Part shown: piece by piece, positions 39,501 to 50,941 of the stretch | Numbering within the stretch: position 1 is the stretch's first letter | How the letters are laid out: every line of letters begins with the position of its first letter | Origin: Chrysoperla carnea | Lineage: Eukaryota > Arthropoda > Insecta > Neuroptera > Chrysopidae | Direction of reading: 5' to 3' | Assembly (NCBI RefSeq): GCF_905475395.1 | Contig: NC_058340.1 | Span: 62,040,181 to 62,104,180 of the forward strand | Length of the DNA stretch: 64,000 nt | Made by a program: the position numbers and the translations under genes | Notes under the pieces: model-generated | Told to the model about the DNA's origin: nothing | Seen by the model: the letters and a program-made list of their open reading frames with translations, nothing else | Databases searched by the model: none

Positions 39501-42500
39501 TTTCTTACACTCATTGATGCTGTATTTGAAATAAATTACAAAACACTTTACATATTTAAATTTTAAACATGTTTTTTAAATGGAAATAGCTGTGTATAAA
39601 AAAAACCATTAATATCAATTCTTTACGTTACAGAAATTTCGGACATTTTATACCGAATGCAAGATTATGGATTAGATCATGAAGATATTGTTAATGAAAC
39701 ACCAATACAAAAATTTTTTTCGGGTAAGCTATCTAATGATTTAAATTACACTATTTTTAATTTAAAATCTTATTTATTGCAATAATTTTAGGTAGTACAA
39801 TATTTATAACGGGAGGAACTGGTTTCTTAGGAAAAATATTAGTGGAAAAATTATTACGCTCATGTCCAAATTTAAAAACCATATATTTATTGGTGCGACC
39901 AAAGAAGGGTAAAGATATGAATACACGACTTGAAGAAATTTTCGATGATGTGGTATGTTTTATAAAATTAGAAATCAAATTAAATAATGTATTTAATTAA
40001 TTTGGAAAAATCTAAATAAAAATATTTATGAAGTATTCTCTATAAATGTGATGGGTCGCTGGTAAACTGCGCAGAAATTGACAGAAATAAATTCACGATA
40101 AAATTCAATATTAAATCAAATTAAAAATTATTTTCTAAAAGTTTGTCCCTAAAAAAGTATTTTTTTTTAAATTTTAAATTGTTTGTATATCAAATATAGT
40201 GTAAATATCTGGGATGTGGGTCAAATTTAACTTGTTAGATTTGATTTGATTTGATGATGAATACGATGGGTTTTTCCATAATTCAAGAACTATTAAATTT
40301 ACATACTGCCATACAAGAGACTGATCAAAAATTTAAAATTATAATTTAACGGAACTTCTAAATACTTCTATTTCCAGTTCCGTGTGAATGCCCTTTAATA
40401 TTTATACGTATATAAATAAATATTCATATTTGATTTTTATTTTATCTATTGACATCTTTAAAAACTTGTTTTTGGGACATTTTGAATACAAATGTGGGTG
40501 TGATTTGCCATTTGAGTAAAATACAAAAATAGAAGATAAATTAATTCAGAATGAACATCAATTAATAATAGTACCTATCTAAAACCTAATTAAAAAAAAA
40601 GGTTAAACTTAAATTAATTTTTGGTATTAATTAAAATTCTATGATTTTAGATCATTAAGAATTCCTCAATTTTCATAAGATTTTTGTGATTAAATTTCCA
40701 AAATGCAAAATAAATTATTTCTTTTTGATTTTAATATAAACAGTATTTAAAAATTAAATGAATTTATTGCTTTTGTTAAAAATTCCATGATATTGGATGA
40801 AAAATTTAAAAATGAAACTAAATTTTTAGGTCCTTTGGGAATTATTGAACTAAAATAAGATATTTGTGATGAAAATTCAAAATTAATTATTTTATTTACT
40901 ACATTTTAACCAGCTAATAAATAATAATAGTATTGAAAATTAAAAGTACACAAAGAAAAAATGAATTCCTTACACCACTTTATTTCTTTTCGCTATAAGA
41001 ATTTGGTTTTTCCTTTCAAATTTTTGATTTAACAAAAAAAAGTTATTGGTTCAAAAAAAATTTCTTGAAGCAAATGAATAGTGAAGTGGTTAACTCCTCT
41101 TCACGCGAGTCCAATTTGCAGCTTACTTAATATAGGGTTGCTATCTCCAAGTTCCGGGAAGTCGGGAGATAAACCAGAAAGGTCCATTCCATTCCAAATT
41201 TAAATAAAGATTTTTTAAGTAATTTAAAATAAAAGCAGCTCAGAAATGTTGAATTTACCTGAATATGAAACAAATTATCAAAAAATATATTTTTTTACTG
41301 AATTCAGGAGAATTTATGTTGATATGGGGAGTCGGGAGAGACTACACGGGAGTCTTTCAACCAAATCTGGAGAGTTGGCAACTCTACTTTACTCGTTGTT
41401 TCTTTTACTTTCAATTATTCCAAGGTCTCTTCTCAAATCTAAATTATGCCAAATAGACATTCCCTATAAAATTAGGTAGTTTGTTCGTATTGAAAAAGTT
41501 GTATATATATTATTTATAACAAAAATTTTATTACAGGTATTCAAACGATTAAATAAGGAACAACCAAAAAGTCGATATAAGGTAGTAACTATAAATGGAG
41601 ACATGAGTTTACCGGGATTAGGAATTTCCTATGAAGATAGAAAGTTATTAACAAATGAGGTAATTTAATATGAATGATAAACACAAAAAGTATACAATTA
41701 CTAGTTATTGAAATAAAATTATCCAATCTTAAGCAAACTTTTTTTAAAACTAATTGGAGCATGATGAAAACGAACTTCAATAATTCATTGAATTTGGTTT
41801 TTTTTCAGATATCAGTTATATTTCATTGTGCGGCAACTGTACGTTTTGATGAAAAATTAAAATTAGCTGTAGCAATCAACGTAAAAGGTACAAATGAAAT
41901 AATAAATTTAGCAAATGAATGTACAAGTTTAAAAAGTATTGTACACGTATCAACTGCGTATTCACATTGTTATTTAAACGAAGTCGATGAGAAATTTTAT
42001 GAGAGTGATATGCATTATCAGAAATTAATTAATTTTGTTGATAATAAAACTGATCGAGAAGTCGAAATGTTAGCAGAAGAGTAAGTAAATAGTTTTTTTA
42101 ATTTGTCTCTTTCTTAAAGCCCGTATATAGCACGGATAATTAAAGAGTTCTAACCAAGGTAAATTTAGAAGTTTTTGCGCGTCAATATCTCCGAAAATAA
42201 GCTTATCCATGAATTACAATTTTTATGTTATGTTTATTTGGGGTTTCGATACAATAATAATTTGTTCAAGTCAAATTCGTACACGAAGAGTTTCGTACCA
42301 TAGTACAAGATAAAACACTTTGTACTTTTTGTTAAATATATTTTGTAAAACAATAAAAAAGGTATAGAACCCTAAACTCGCACTTAACCGGTTATTTATT
42401 TTGCGAAGCCATCTATGATTATAGAAAGAAGCTATCATTGTAAATTACAACAACTATTATTGCCCTCTATGATTATCGACAAATACTATTTTTGTAATGC

Positions 42501-44520
42501 CATCTATTATTATAAACTAAAAACTACTCATATATTTTTCATTATTTCCAGTTTTCCATTATTAATTTTTAATTTATAAATATTTGTGTTATGACGGCAT
42601 TAGTAATACACACTTCAAAATTTCAACTGTCTAGCTATTGCAATTTATGAGATGCAGCTCGGTGACACAAACAGGCAGGCAGACAGCGAAGTCTTAGTTA
42701 CAGGGTCCCGTTGATTACCCTTCGGGTACGCCAATTTGAAAACGTTTATTTATTTAAATACTCGGGTAAACCTCCTAAAATTTTCAGAATTGATTTATTA
42801 TTATTTCAACTTCATATATAAAAAAAATCAAGCTTTTGATTCAAAATTGCCTTTGGCCTCGTGCACCCTTAATAAAGTGTGAACGTCAAGTTTACAAGAC
42901 AATATTTAATTATGTCAATTTCTTGCTTTATGGCACACATTGATAATATGAATTAAAAATATTTCAGTGGACTTGTTTTTGGTAAATATCCAAACACTTA
43001 CACATTAACAAAAGCTGCAGCAGAAAATCTTGTACGTGATCGATGTGAAAAGTTACCAATGTGCGTTTTTCGACCAAGTATTGTTATATGTACATATAAA
43101 GAACCAATTCGAAGTTGGATAAATAATTTATATGGTCCAACGGGTGTTGTTGTTGGTGCTGGCACTGGATTATTACGCACGTTACAATTGGATCGAAGTA
43201 AACGAGCAGATATAGTTCCTGTTGATTTTGTTGTAAATAGTATGATTGCTTCAGCGTACGAAACGGCACAAAAATTCGATAAAAATGCGTAAGTAATTTA
43301 GTGTAATTGAATATTTGGCATTTAATAGAACCGCAGCTTTGTTAAGATAAATTTGGTTATCCCGGCGTATTTCAAATATTTCTATACTAAAATATGCGCT
43401 TTTTAAAACCCCTTCCAAAGACATTGATTCAAAAAGCAAAACATCATCAACGAAGGGTTTTATAGCCAAACTCTATTTCTCGGCTGATTTTTTAATTTAC
43501 TTTTTTTTTGTAGGCCAAAAAGAGAAATTAAATTATATAATTATACAGCCACAGACAATTCAATTACGTGGAATGAATTTTGTGAATTAAGTCGTCGATA
43601 TGGTGAAAATTATCCAACAATTCGTGCAGTTTGGTATTTTTGTTTAGTAAAACAAAAATCGAGTTTTTTCCATGTAATATTAACATTTTTATTACATTTT
43701 ATACCAGCATTAATTGGTGAAATTATTTTAAAATTATGCGGAAGTAAAATAAGGTACTTTCATATTTTTTAATTTTCCGAACACTGAGTTCGAGTTGTTA
43801 TATACATTTAAAAATTCCAACAAACTCGTCGTCTCAAAAGGCCTTTTATTTAATACTAATAGAAGCCTTGAAAATTGAGTAACGGGTACAATAAAACACG
43901 TACTTCGCATTACAACTACAATCCCCATATGTATTCATAACAATTTATATTATTTCTATATTCCCCCGTATCGAAAAACTGCGAAGAAAAAGATCATCAG
44001 CCATTTTGGTTGTATTTGCTATACAGAATTTGGAAGAGTGTGCTTGAATATGAAAACAAACTAAAAATTGAAATTTAATCTAAAATTTCTTTACAGTTTA
44101 TTAAAGGTTTATAAAAAAATTAATAAATTTGCTGATGTAATTGCATATTTTGCACTTAAAGAATGGAAGTTTAAAAATAATAATGTCCAACAATTATGGA
44201 AGAGTTTAACACCAGACGATAAAAAATTATTTACATTTGATATGAAAGAATTAGATTGGACAAAATTCATGGAAACACATTGTCTTGGTTTACGAATGTA
44301 TTTAGTAAAAGATGATTTAAGCACATTACCTCAAGCTCGAAAACGATGGCAACGGTACAAAATTCAATCAATTTTTTACTTTTTATTTGATTTTTAAGCT
44401 ATTATCTTTTTTTTTTTTAGATTGTACTACTTGCACCGATTTGTTCAAATTGTATTCTTCGTTATGGTATTTCGATTATTATGGGCAGTATTTTCAACTG
44501 TTTCAAATAAATTCTTTTAG
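30578..44520 (+). CDS. Fatty acyl-CoA reductase (alcohol-forming), nine exons
   Basis: Exons are 30578-30746, 39634-39723, 39792-39952, 41537-41659, 41809-42080, 42968-43288, 43514-43753, 44097-44354 and 44421-44520. They are in phase throughout and encode 577 aa. The family reduces fatty acyl-CoA to fatty alcohol with NADPH, feeding wax, pheromone or hydrocarbon synthesis. The Rossmann motif TGGTGFLG is at residues 93-100, followed by [12 protein letters not shown] and [20 protein letters not shown] and [10 protein letters not shown] are typical of the family. The catalytic pair is Tyr283 and Lys287 in YTLTK. The FAR_C (sterile) domain starts near residue 380, and the last exon holds a hydrophobic helix at about 552-572, suggesting a membrane anchor. 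Exon 1 encodes an Asn/Lys/Leu-rich extension of 56 residues not typical of the family. Its ATG has an in-frame TAA 18 nt upstream, and it joins exon 2 in phase across an 8.9-kb intron, so it is the least certain exon. Confidence 0.94.
30885..31300. mobile_element. Inverted-repeat element at the start of the reductase intron 1
   Basis: AATCGATTTGAAATTTGGAT at about 30954 is mirrored by ATCCAAATTTCAAATCGAT at about 31168, and AATCCTGTTAATTTTTCC by GGGAAAATTAACACGATT. The symmetry makes look-alike frames on both strands, which are not genes. Confidence 0.68.
32152..32346 (+). repeat. Family A dispersed repeat, copy 5 (decayed), in the reductase intron 1
   Basis: Matches to the TTTCTATCTCTTAGGG, GCCTATGTTG, and AAAACTTGGGACTAAACTT blocks are visible, with the middle lost. 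Confidence 0.65.
32983..33375 (+). repeat. Family E repeat, copy in the reductase intron 1
   Basis: Begins TAAGGTAGTACGAGCGCC and carries the TTCGATAT palindromic region and TACATCCTTAATAAGTCGGG. It stops in the TTTAATTTAAATAGTTTTT block. Confidence 0.7.
34028..34552 (+). repeat. Family C dispersed repeat, copy 2, in the reductase intron 1
   Basis: Inverted relative to the copy at 1763-2282 and similar over the whole length, including TTAGTTCAGTGTAGACAGCT and ATATTACGTCATCAAATTGG. Confidence 0.82.
35026..35556 (+). repeat. Family A dispersed repeat, copy 6, in the reductase intron 1
   Basis: Full-length layout: CAAGTGAAAACAAACAATTG at the 5' end, the GTCCTATGGACCCAA and TTTTTACGTCCTGAG blocks, GAACAGACGGACAGAC, then TGCATGGTATAA at the 3' end. 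Confidence 0.85.
35861..36180. mobile_element. Short MITE with TACAGGGTGTC-type ends
   Basis: TACAGGGTGTCACAGGA at 35861 faces TATTGGGTGTCCCAGGAG reading in from about 36176, with ATA/TAT sequence on both sides. It is about 310 bp and non-coding. The ends resemble Tc1-like MITEs, and it lies in the reductase intron 1. Confidence 0.65.
37281..38035. repeat. Inverted-repeat-bounded tandem array in the reductase intron 1
   Basis: The outer ends carry CGCCATTTTACTATTTAAT (about 37302-37320) and its inverse ATTAAATAGTAAAATGGCG (about 38000-38018), each extended by an AGAAAAGTT-type block for about 38 bp in all. Between them, about eight units of 32 bp (core TTATGTACATAATTTTAATT) run from 37380 to 37670. 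ATTATTATTATG/ATGATGATAC simple repeats lie on both sides. One inner copy of the end motif sits at about 37474-37500. Confidence 0.8.
38520..39142 (-). mobile_element. Family E element, fullest copy
   Basis: The ends are imperfect inverted repeats: TTAAGGATGTACGAGCGCC at 38520 against TAAGGTAGCTCAAAGCAATT in from 39142. The interior has repeated TTTCGATAT...ATATCGAAA palindromes. Parts match 23310-23707, 32983-33375 and 42770-42877. Confidence 0.7.
39337..39518. repeat. Long hairpin 115 bp upstream of reductase exon 2
   Basis: Arms 39337-39420 and 39441-39518 are inverted with few mismatches (ATCAATGAGTGT, AAGAAAGATGCTATTA, TGCTTGTATGCTTGTATT and their complements). The loop is 20 nt. It could be a MITE, or a hairpin transcript made from the intron. 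Confidence 0.75.
39953..41536 (+). other. Intron 3 of the reductase gene
   Basis: 1,584 bp of AT-rich sequence with GT-AG ends in phase 0. I see no exon or complete element; the open frame at 41246-41479 lacks any reductase motif. Confidence 0.7.
42640..42735 (-). repeat. Dispersed repeat with GGGTCCCGTT / CTTCGGGTACG block, in reductase intron 5
   Basis: CAGGCAGGCAGACAGCGAAG followed by AGGGTCCCGTTGATTACCC is a familiar insect repeat motif, here reversed. It is short and non-coding. Confidence 0.55.
42770..42877 (+). repeat. Family E repeat, 3' fragment in reductase intron 5
   Basis: Shares CTAAAATTTTCAGAATTGAT and the terminal AAAATTGCCTTTGGC...ACCCTTAATA block with the longer copies. Confidence 0.6.
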
Positions 44521-44575
44521 TTTATAAAATTTAATTTAATTATTGATAATTTGTGAATTGTGTTTAATATATTTA

Positions 44576-44581
44576 AATAAA
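44576..44581 (+). terminator. Polyadenylation signal of the acyl-CoA reductase
   Basis: AATAAA lies 56 nt after the TAG at 44518-44520, followed by an AT-rich stretch. It is the first canonical signal downstream of the reading frame. Confidence 0.65.
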
Positions 44582-46910
44582 TTAATTTTTATATTTAAAT
44601 GATAGGATTCAATTTCCAATACTCACCTTTACGAATTTACTTAATAGAAAACTTAATACTTATTGAATATTTGACCGATATGTCTTCTAATGTTAGTTGG
44701 ATGGATTGATATGTCTTTTTCAATATTGACTTAAAATGGTCATTTGAACACTCTGTGTGAATTTCAGCTTTTATACTTTAACGTTAGAGAGCTCGGGCAC
44801 TGCGCCCCTGATTACCTGCTACCTACCGAAAGAACCGTTAGTCAAAGTTTGTAGCCCCCAAAGATTGGTCCCTACACCAGTGAGAATACGCAAAAAAAAT
44901 TTCAGCTTTTATACTTTAACGTATGTCTGGCAGGCGCTGGCTCTTACTCTAAGTGTCAACATTTCTATTAATATATCACTATTATCAATTTTAAATGACG
45001 TCAAACCAACCTTCGTGTAACGTCGTGTGTTTCCGGATCGTTTTCGCCAATTTGAATTTTAATGATTTCCATTGTCTGTTCTCTCGGTCATATGGCTTCA
45101 AAAAAATCGGGGAAAAAATTAGCCCATTTATCAAGACATTTACTTTGATTTAAAAAAAAAGAAAAAAAAATGTGAAAAAGGTCTACTATCGACAAACATT
45201 GGCGGACTGCCTAAGCGCGCTGAATCAAAAATAACTCTATATATATATTAAATAATATGAATAAATATCGACCATTCATTCGTAATTTTTCGTCACGATT
45301 CATTATTAATTTTTTAGGTTCCGGGGTGCAACTTTTTTAAATTAAAAAATTCATTCTTTTGATCGAATGAGAATAGTAGATACTTTGAATTGATGATGGT
45401 TCATTGGTTAAACTACAATATATTAAATTCTTATTTAAATCTCTTTCACTTATCTTGAATAATTTTTTCTTGGTTCTCAACGAACAGACATATTTATTCT
45501 TTTTTAAGGTGATGAAACATCTCTTCGAAAATTTATATACAAAAAATACACGTGCGAAAACAAAAATGTGAAAATTATTAAAAAAACATTTAAAAATTAA
45601 TATTTTTATATTTCTTTTATATTATTTTAAATATAATTTTTTTTTATAACAAATTCATTTTGTAAACATAGAAATTTTTTCTGTCAAGTAAATATTTTTT
45701 TTTTGTTGATATAAAAAGCTTTAAAAAAAAATTAATATTAAAATGTCTGTACGATCAGATCATAAAAACAATTTCTAAAAAAATAATAAGATTGAGATTC
45801 TTTAAAATACTCTTTTCAACCTATTTGAGACAAGATACTTAGGATAATAAAATAACAGATTTATCTTCTAAAATATCTATCAACAACACTTAAAATTGTG
45901 CAATATTCCTTTGTAAAATTCTTGATTACAAACTACAATTAAATTTAAATTGAAGTGCTCTTTTGCAACTAACAATTATTGTTTGAACCTCAAGTATCTA
46001 GTTTAGAATGGGACGTAGTCTCAAAAATAAATTATATCTACACGAAGTTCGTTTATATTTTAGACCAAAATGGCTCGAAAGAATTAAAAAGTACTTGGTA
46101 CAGGATATAGAGAGGCCCCGACAGGTCAAAACGCTGTATCTACACCTACAGAGCTAGTTATTTAAATGCCACTAATTTCACGAAAGAGTGGTTCGAAATC
46201 AACCTTCTTGGCGACATTTGCCAATCTTTTCTTTTAACTGAGTATTGCAGAAATACAAAACTGTATTAAAATCATTAAAATTTGATTTTTTAATTGCTCG
46301 ATTATTTTTATCAAGCTAAATTTATAATTTTCATGTTAAAACGATTTGTCGTGATAATAGCAATTTTTTTATCAAAAATTTCAAATACTTATTATACAGC
46401 GTGTCCCCGGATAGAGGTAACTATACGTGTAAATTTTCTTATTTTGCATTTTAAGAAAAAAAGTCATTCTTTATAAGAAGTTTTGCTTATTATCAAAAGT
46501 ATGTAGGAATATTTAAAACTTCTAAATAATGTACAGGGTAGCCAAAAATTTGGTTTTTTTTTTAAATTTTGTAAATATCCCTTGCAGATACAGTGTTTTG
46601 TTATGACCGAGCAGAAAAAACATTTCAAAAACCTTCATTTCGGCAGTATTTAAATTCGTAAAAATAACTTCTTTCAAAATTGCAGAATATACACTTTAAG
46701 TAGCAAAATTAATTTAAAAAAAAACCAATAGTTTACGAAAAATATTCTAAACATTTCATTATCTGGTACATTAAAATCTTAATAATAATTGTCTACGCAA
46801 ATAAATATATTCAAATATCAAAATATTGTTTAAAAAAAATACTAAAATACGGACGGATTAATTATATAAGTTTTATCTTAAAAACTATCTTGTAATGAAC
46901 ACACTTGTTT
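44582..46910. other. Convergent intergenic region between reductase and tetraspan genes
   Basis: The two genes point toward each other here. TTTCAGCTTTTATACTTTAA occurs twice (44763 and 44903), 140 bp apart, around a GC-richer segment with no supported gene. Family F copy 2 is the only other named item. No canonical AATAAA is visible just downstream of the tetraspan stop. Confidence 0.6.
46395..46551 (+). repeat. Family F repeat, copy 2
   Basis: From ACAGCGTGTCCCCGGATAGA to GTACAGGGTAGCCAAAAATT. It lies 3' of the tetraspan gene and has the same layout and direction as the copy at 14019. Confidence 0.75.
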
Positions 46911-49900
46911 TTAAACTGGCATCGTTGATACCGTACTGTGCGGAGTTGTCGGTCTAGAGCCCGCCAAGGAATGCGTCGTCGATGCATTCAGCGAGGCCAT
47001 GGTGCCCATCTAAAATTGAAGAAAATATAATTGTATTAACTATTATGCACCCAATTAATATACAGAATATTTCTAAATATACTTAATAAATTTTAGGTAA
47101 TAATTTCTTGATTAAATTTTATTTTGATTTAATATAACATGTTTAGAGATTCATTTTTGCATAGAAAGCGAAAAAATATATCTAAAATGTGGATTCAGTC
47201 ATTTTTGCCCACCCAAAAACATGTAAGTATTACTACCTTGTGTAATATTAAAACCTACTAGCAAAAAAACCAGAAATCGAACTCGGCTAAGCTCTCTGTT
47301 TGCACAATTAGATATACACATAATTTATGTACAAAATTTTGAATAAATAGATTACATAAATTTTAAAAATGAAATTATTAATTCTTTTAATTGATCATTA
47401 ATGTTAGGGCATTAAATAAAACGAATTATATATTTTTGAAATCGTCCTTCGAAAGACCTTCATTTGGCACCCAACCAGAGGCGGATTCTCTATAAAACAA
47501 ACTAGGTTCGTGACTACAGACGCGAGGCTGTTACAAAGCAGCACTCGTGAAAGTTTCTAAATAAACATAAAATTAATTTGGTAAGTAACTATGCAAAAAA
47601 TTAGATTCCGTTCTAATTGACATTGGCCAGTTATTCAAATGTATGAAAGTCTAATTCATTTAGTTTCTGCAGAGAGAAGAAATTTAAAATAAATGAACTA
47701 CAATCCTTGGAACTCTCAATAATCAAAGACTATGAAAAAGACACAAAGAGGATATCGAATAGAAAGCTCACAGCAAATAGGGCAAGTATGTTAGTAACGT
47801 GTAATCTAATGATTTAAAAAAGCGCTTTTTTTTATGAAAGTATCCATCTACGATGTTATTTAGAAACGATACCTCGAATCGAAGAACTGCTCCGAACTAC
47901 GAACACGATTTTACAAATTCTATGTAATAAAGAACTTGAAACTAAAGAAATAACTTTATTGAACATATTGCCTTTTTTCTTAAAATTTCTTTTCAACGTA
48001 AACTATCAAAAACGAACCCCCTTAATCATGAAATTATCCCTAATTTTTTTTATATATTGTAGAAGCATCCTGTTTTTCATTTATAATAAATTTAGAAAAA
48101 TAACATTAAGAGTATTCTGAGCTGTATAAATACCAAAAGTTATACTTATGAACAATATTGGGAATTGAATTTAATAAAATAACAATAATTAAAACAAAAT
48201 GGTTTCTTTTATACAACTCAGTGTGATATCTCGGGAAGCGTACTACCCAATGACAGCTTACCATATTGTCTGTCCAACATCTTTGCAATAAAACAAACAA
48301 TTTATCGTTATTAATATTAACAACAAGCGGGCATTTTTAATTAAATTTTTTTATAATTTTTTCATGCAACTTTCGCTTATAACAATAAATAATTATGGGG
48401 AAAATTTTCAGCCTCAAATAATAACCCTCTCTCTTGTCTTGTTAAATTACAACATTATAAAATATCACAATTTTTTTACCGAAAGATAAGAGTGTCAATG
48501 TCACAGCCAATTAGCTAAAAGAGTGTCAATGTCACAGCCAATTAGCTAAATTAGCCATTCAGTTAAGATCCTAGCCTTTTTACTAAACAGCGCCGTTTAA
48601 CTAGCGTCCTGAATGATATTCAGTCGTAACGTCCAATAAAATATTTAATGAATTGGCTGACTAATGTTTAGGCCATTCATTCAATAGGGTGACCAATTGC
48701 AAAAAAGATGAAATATCTGACATTAGAAATTGTTTATTTTCGTAATTCAAAATATAAAATATTGCTATTTGGTAATCATGGGATCAAATAACAAAGCAAT
48801 TGAATAACAAAGTACACATGCAATTAATTAAAATATTATCTGTTAAGGCAAGTTAAACTTCCATGGCATTTGGAGCATCAAAAAACTTAGCTTTTAACAT
48901 CTATTATTGTGACAATGATTCACAGTAGGCCTACAACTACATTTTTTGAATCCCTGATCACCATAAAGGCGTCTGACTCGACACGGTATCTCTTAAAGAA
49001 ATTGAACTTTCTGAAATTTCGTCGCCATAGTTTGTATCTGAATACTACAGCTCTTGCCGTGAAAATCAATTTTTTAATAGTACCATGCTCTAACTTTTTG
49101 TCACTTCACTTTTCCATGATACTCTTTTTGCGTCACCGTTTACGAAACACCAACAATATTGTTACTTGCTGCCGTAATATTGTGATTTTCGGCGCCAGGT
49201 GGCAGAGCGTGGCACTAAATTTAAATGACCAGGAAAGTAGTTAAACGATATCGATCCAAGTCATTTTGATAGCTGAATTGAACGTCGCCGTTTTGAAATG
49301 AGGCTAGGCTGATAATTGACCGGCTTATTAAGCTAGTTTTTTATCATTTATTTGAAAATATACTATTACTTTTTAGTTTTCAAAATTTGTATCGTCCCCC
49401 ACCACCATTTGCCGAAAGTTTGAAAGTGAAGTAAAAATTATTCTATTCTTTAAAAATTTTGTTGTAAGAATTCGAATAAAAAGGCTCGATAGCTTTTTCA
49501 TTTCTCTTCAGACGTTTTAAGTTATCAAAAAAATGAAAAAATAAAGAATTCACTTTTTATTTGGAATAAAAAATGATAATTCCCAAGCATTTTCATAAAA
49601 TTATAGGAAAAACAAAATATTTACCCGTAAATGTGCTAAATCTTCCAATTTTGTCAAATCACTTAATTCAACATACAACGAATAAACCAATAGCCAACCA
49701 TAAACACTGAATGCAATGATAGTAAACCAAATAAGACCCATAAAAACATTATACGCGAATATCATATCATTCACAATGCAAAAGAATAATGTTGCTAAAA
49801 ATCGGAATACTATAAACACAAAATATGCAATCAACCATGGTACCATTTTTTTCTCATATTCTTTGCGTAATGCAATAACTAACATGATACTTGTCACAAA

Positions 49901-50941
49901 CACTGCAATAGCTCCAACCAGTGAGAATAAGGCAAACATTACTAAGGCATTTCGTACTAAAAATATAGATAGAACAAATCAGAAATCTTTATCGAGTAAT
50001 AGGGAATATTTATGAAATTTAAAATTGGTTCAAATATTTTTCTTCCGTAACTTTATTGACTGAACATTTCAACTAAACCATTATTTTAGTAATTAATATC
50101 TTTTTAATTACTTAAAATTAATTAATAAAAGTACAAATTCAGTTAGGGCATTTAAAATTTCTAAAATGGAAATTCAAATTTTATACGGACGTGACATCAA
50201 AGTACGAGCTTGTCAAATTTGTTGACATACTGTATGGTATTAATTACTTTTATTTTATATGGTATTTCATTAAATTATATTATTCTACGGCATTTTATTA
50301 GAAAACATAATAATAACGAATGTAAATTCTGTGTTGTAAATTCATTTTTTTTAAGTGTAAATTATACATTGAACTGTCACCAATTGACAGATCACGTACG
50401 TATACGTCATCAACAGAAAGCGCCAAAAACTGCGTTTAAATATCTCAAAATTATAATGTACTTTAAATATTTACGGTGTAAATAATGAATTAAAAATATT
50501 TTAAAAAATATATGAATATTCCCTATTAAATATGGTTTAACTACTAAATTTACCATTTGAATTACCAACGTAAACAAATTGGTATGAAAGAATATAATAT
50601 CCATAATGAGTAGATCCAGGAGCCGCCATTGAATAACAGTATACATCGAAAATAGCAACAATAATAGTAAATAACGATACAAACTGAAATTTTAAAATTA
50701 ATATTATATTTCAGATCATTTTTACGAAAAATATTGTACGTACCAAAGAGAAAAAAGCTGTAATCAATGAAGATCTTTGAACATCTAAAAATATCGATTC
50801 CTGTAGAATTGGTTTACGATACCAAGGCACTTTTAATGATTTTACTGAACGTGAAGAACGTAAATTTGCCGATGAACGACTTGTTACGTGTGAATACACT
50901 GATGGGGTACCCATACTTGGTGATTTCTTGCCGTAATGCAT
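46911..50941 (-). CDS. Four-pass membrane protein resembling the insect pasiflora/DUF4728-type tetraspans
   Basis: Minus-strand exons are 50941-50744, 50683-50554, 49956-49625 and 47009-46911, all GT-AG and in phase, encoding 252 aa. The N-terminus is Ser-rich and basic (about residues 1-50). Four hydrophobic segments follow: about 57-83, 112-139, 148-172 and 185-210. The loop after helix 1 contains AAPGSTHYGYY, and a charged RKEYEKK turn follows helix 2. The last exon encodes a short Ser/Thr/Pro-rich tail starting MGTMASLNAS. The layout and motifs resemble insect tetraspan proteins that build septate junctions, but the pasiflora name is from memory and unconfirmed. TAG lies directly upstream of the ATG in frame and is also an AG acceptor, so a non-coding 5' exon is possible. 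Intron 2 is almost entirely a MITE. Confidence 0.9.
47010..49624 (-). other. Intron 3 of the tetraspan gene
   Basis: 2,615 bp with GT-AG ends in phase 0. It holds the 31-bp tandem duplication and, at 48900-49310, a less AT-rich stretch with an open plus-strand frame but no recognisable domain. Otherwise nothing is seen. Confidence 0.65.
48488..48549 (+). repeat. Perfect 31-bp tandem duplication
   Basis: Two identical units, 48488-48518 and 48519-48549, with core GTGTCAATGTCACAGCC, lie inside intron 3 of the tetraspan gene. Their identity implies a recent or constrained duplication. Confidence 0.85.
49999..50526. mobile_element. Family B MITE, copy 2, inside intron 2 of the tetraspan gene
   Basis: The inverted tips ATAGGGAATATTTATG and TATGAATATTCCCTAT have TA at 49997-49998 and 50527-50528. 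It is a little shorter than the other copies because it lacks a segment near the right end. It makes up 528 of the 597 bp of the intron. Confidence 0.9.

Larger units (their letters stand above)
30747..39633 (+). other. Intron 1 of the reductase gene (8.9 kb)
   Basis: The donor GTAAAT and acceptor TTACAG join phase 1 to phase 1. The intron is filled by an inverted-repeat element, family A copies 5 and 6, family C copy 2, family E copies, a short MITE, the 32-bp array and the long hairpin. The rest (for example 31301-32151, 33376-34027, 36181-37280) shows nothing recognisable. Confidence 0.7.

Noticed and set aside
44757-45020. 87-residue frame 3' of the reductase
   Set aside because: It spans a local direct repeat, lacks a domain and contains the duplicated FSFYTLT segment only because of that repeat.
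48909-49244. 111-residue frame in the tetraspan intron 3
   Set aside because: No recognisable domain, start context or splice partner; kept only as a note on composition.
50410-50682. Leu/Phe-rich minus-strand frame suggesting a small membrane protein
   Set aside because: It is a shifted frame over exon 2 of the tetraspan gene; the correct frame gives the first transmembrane segment and loop.
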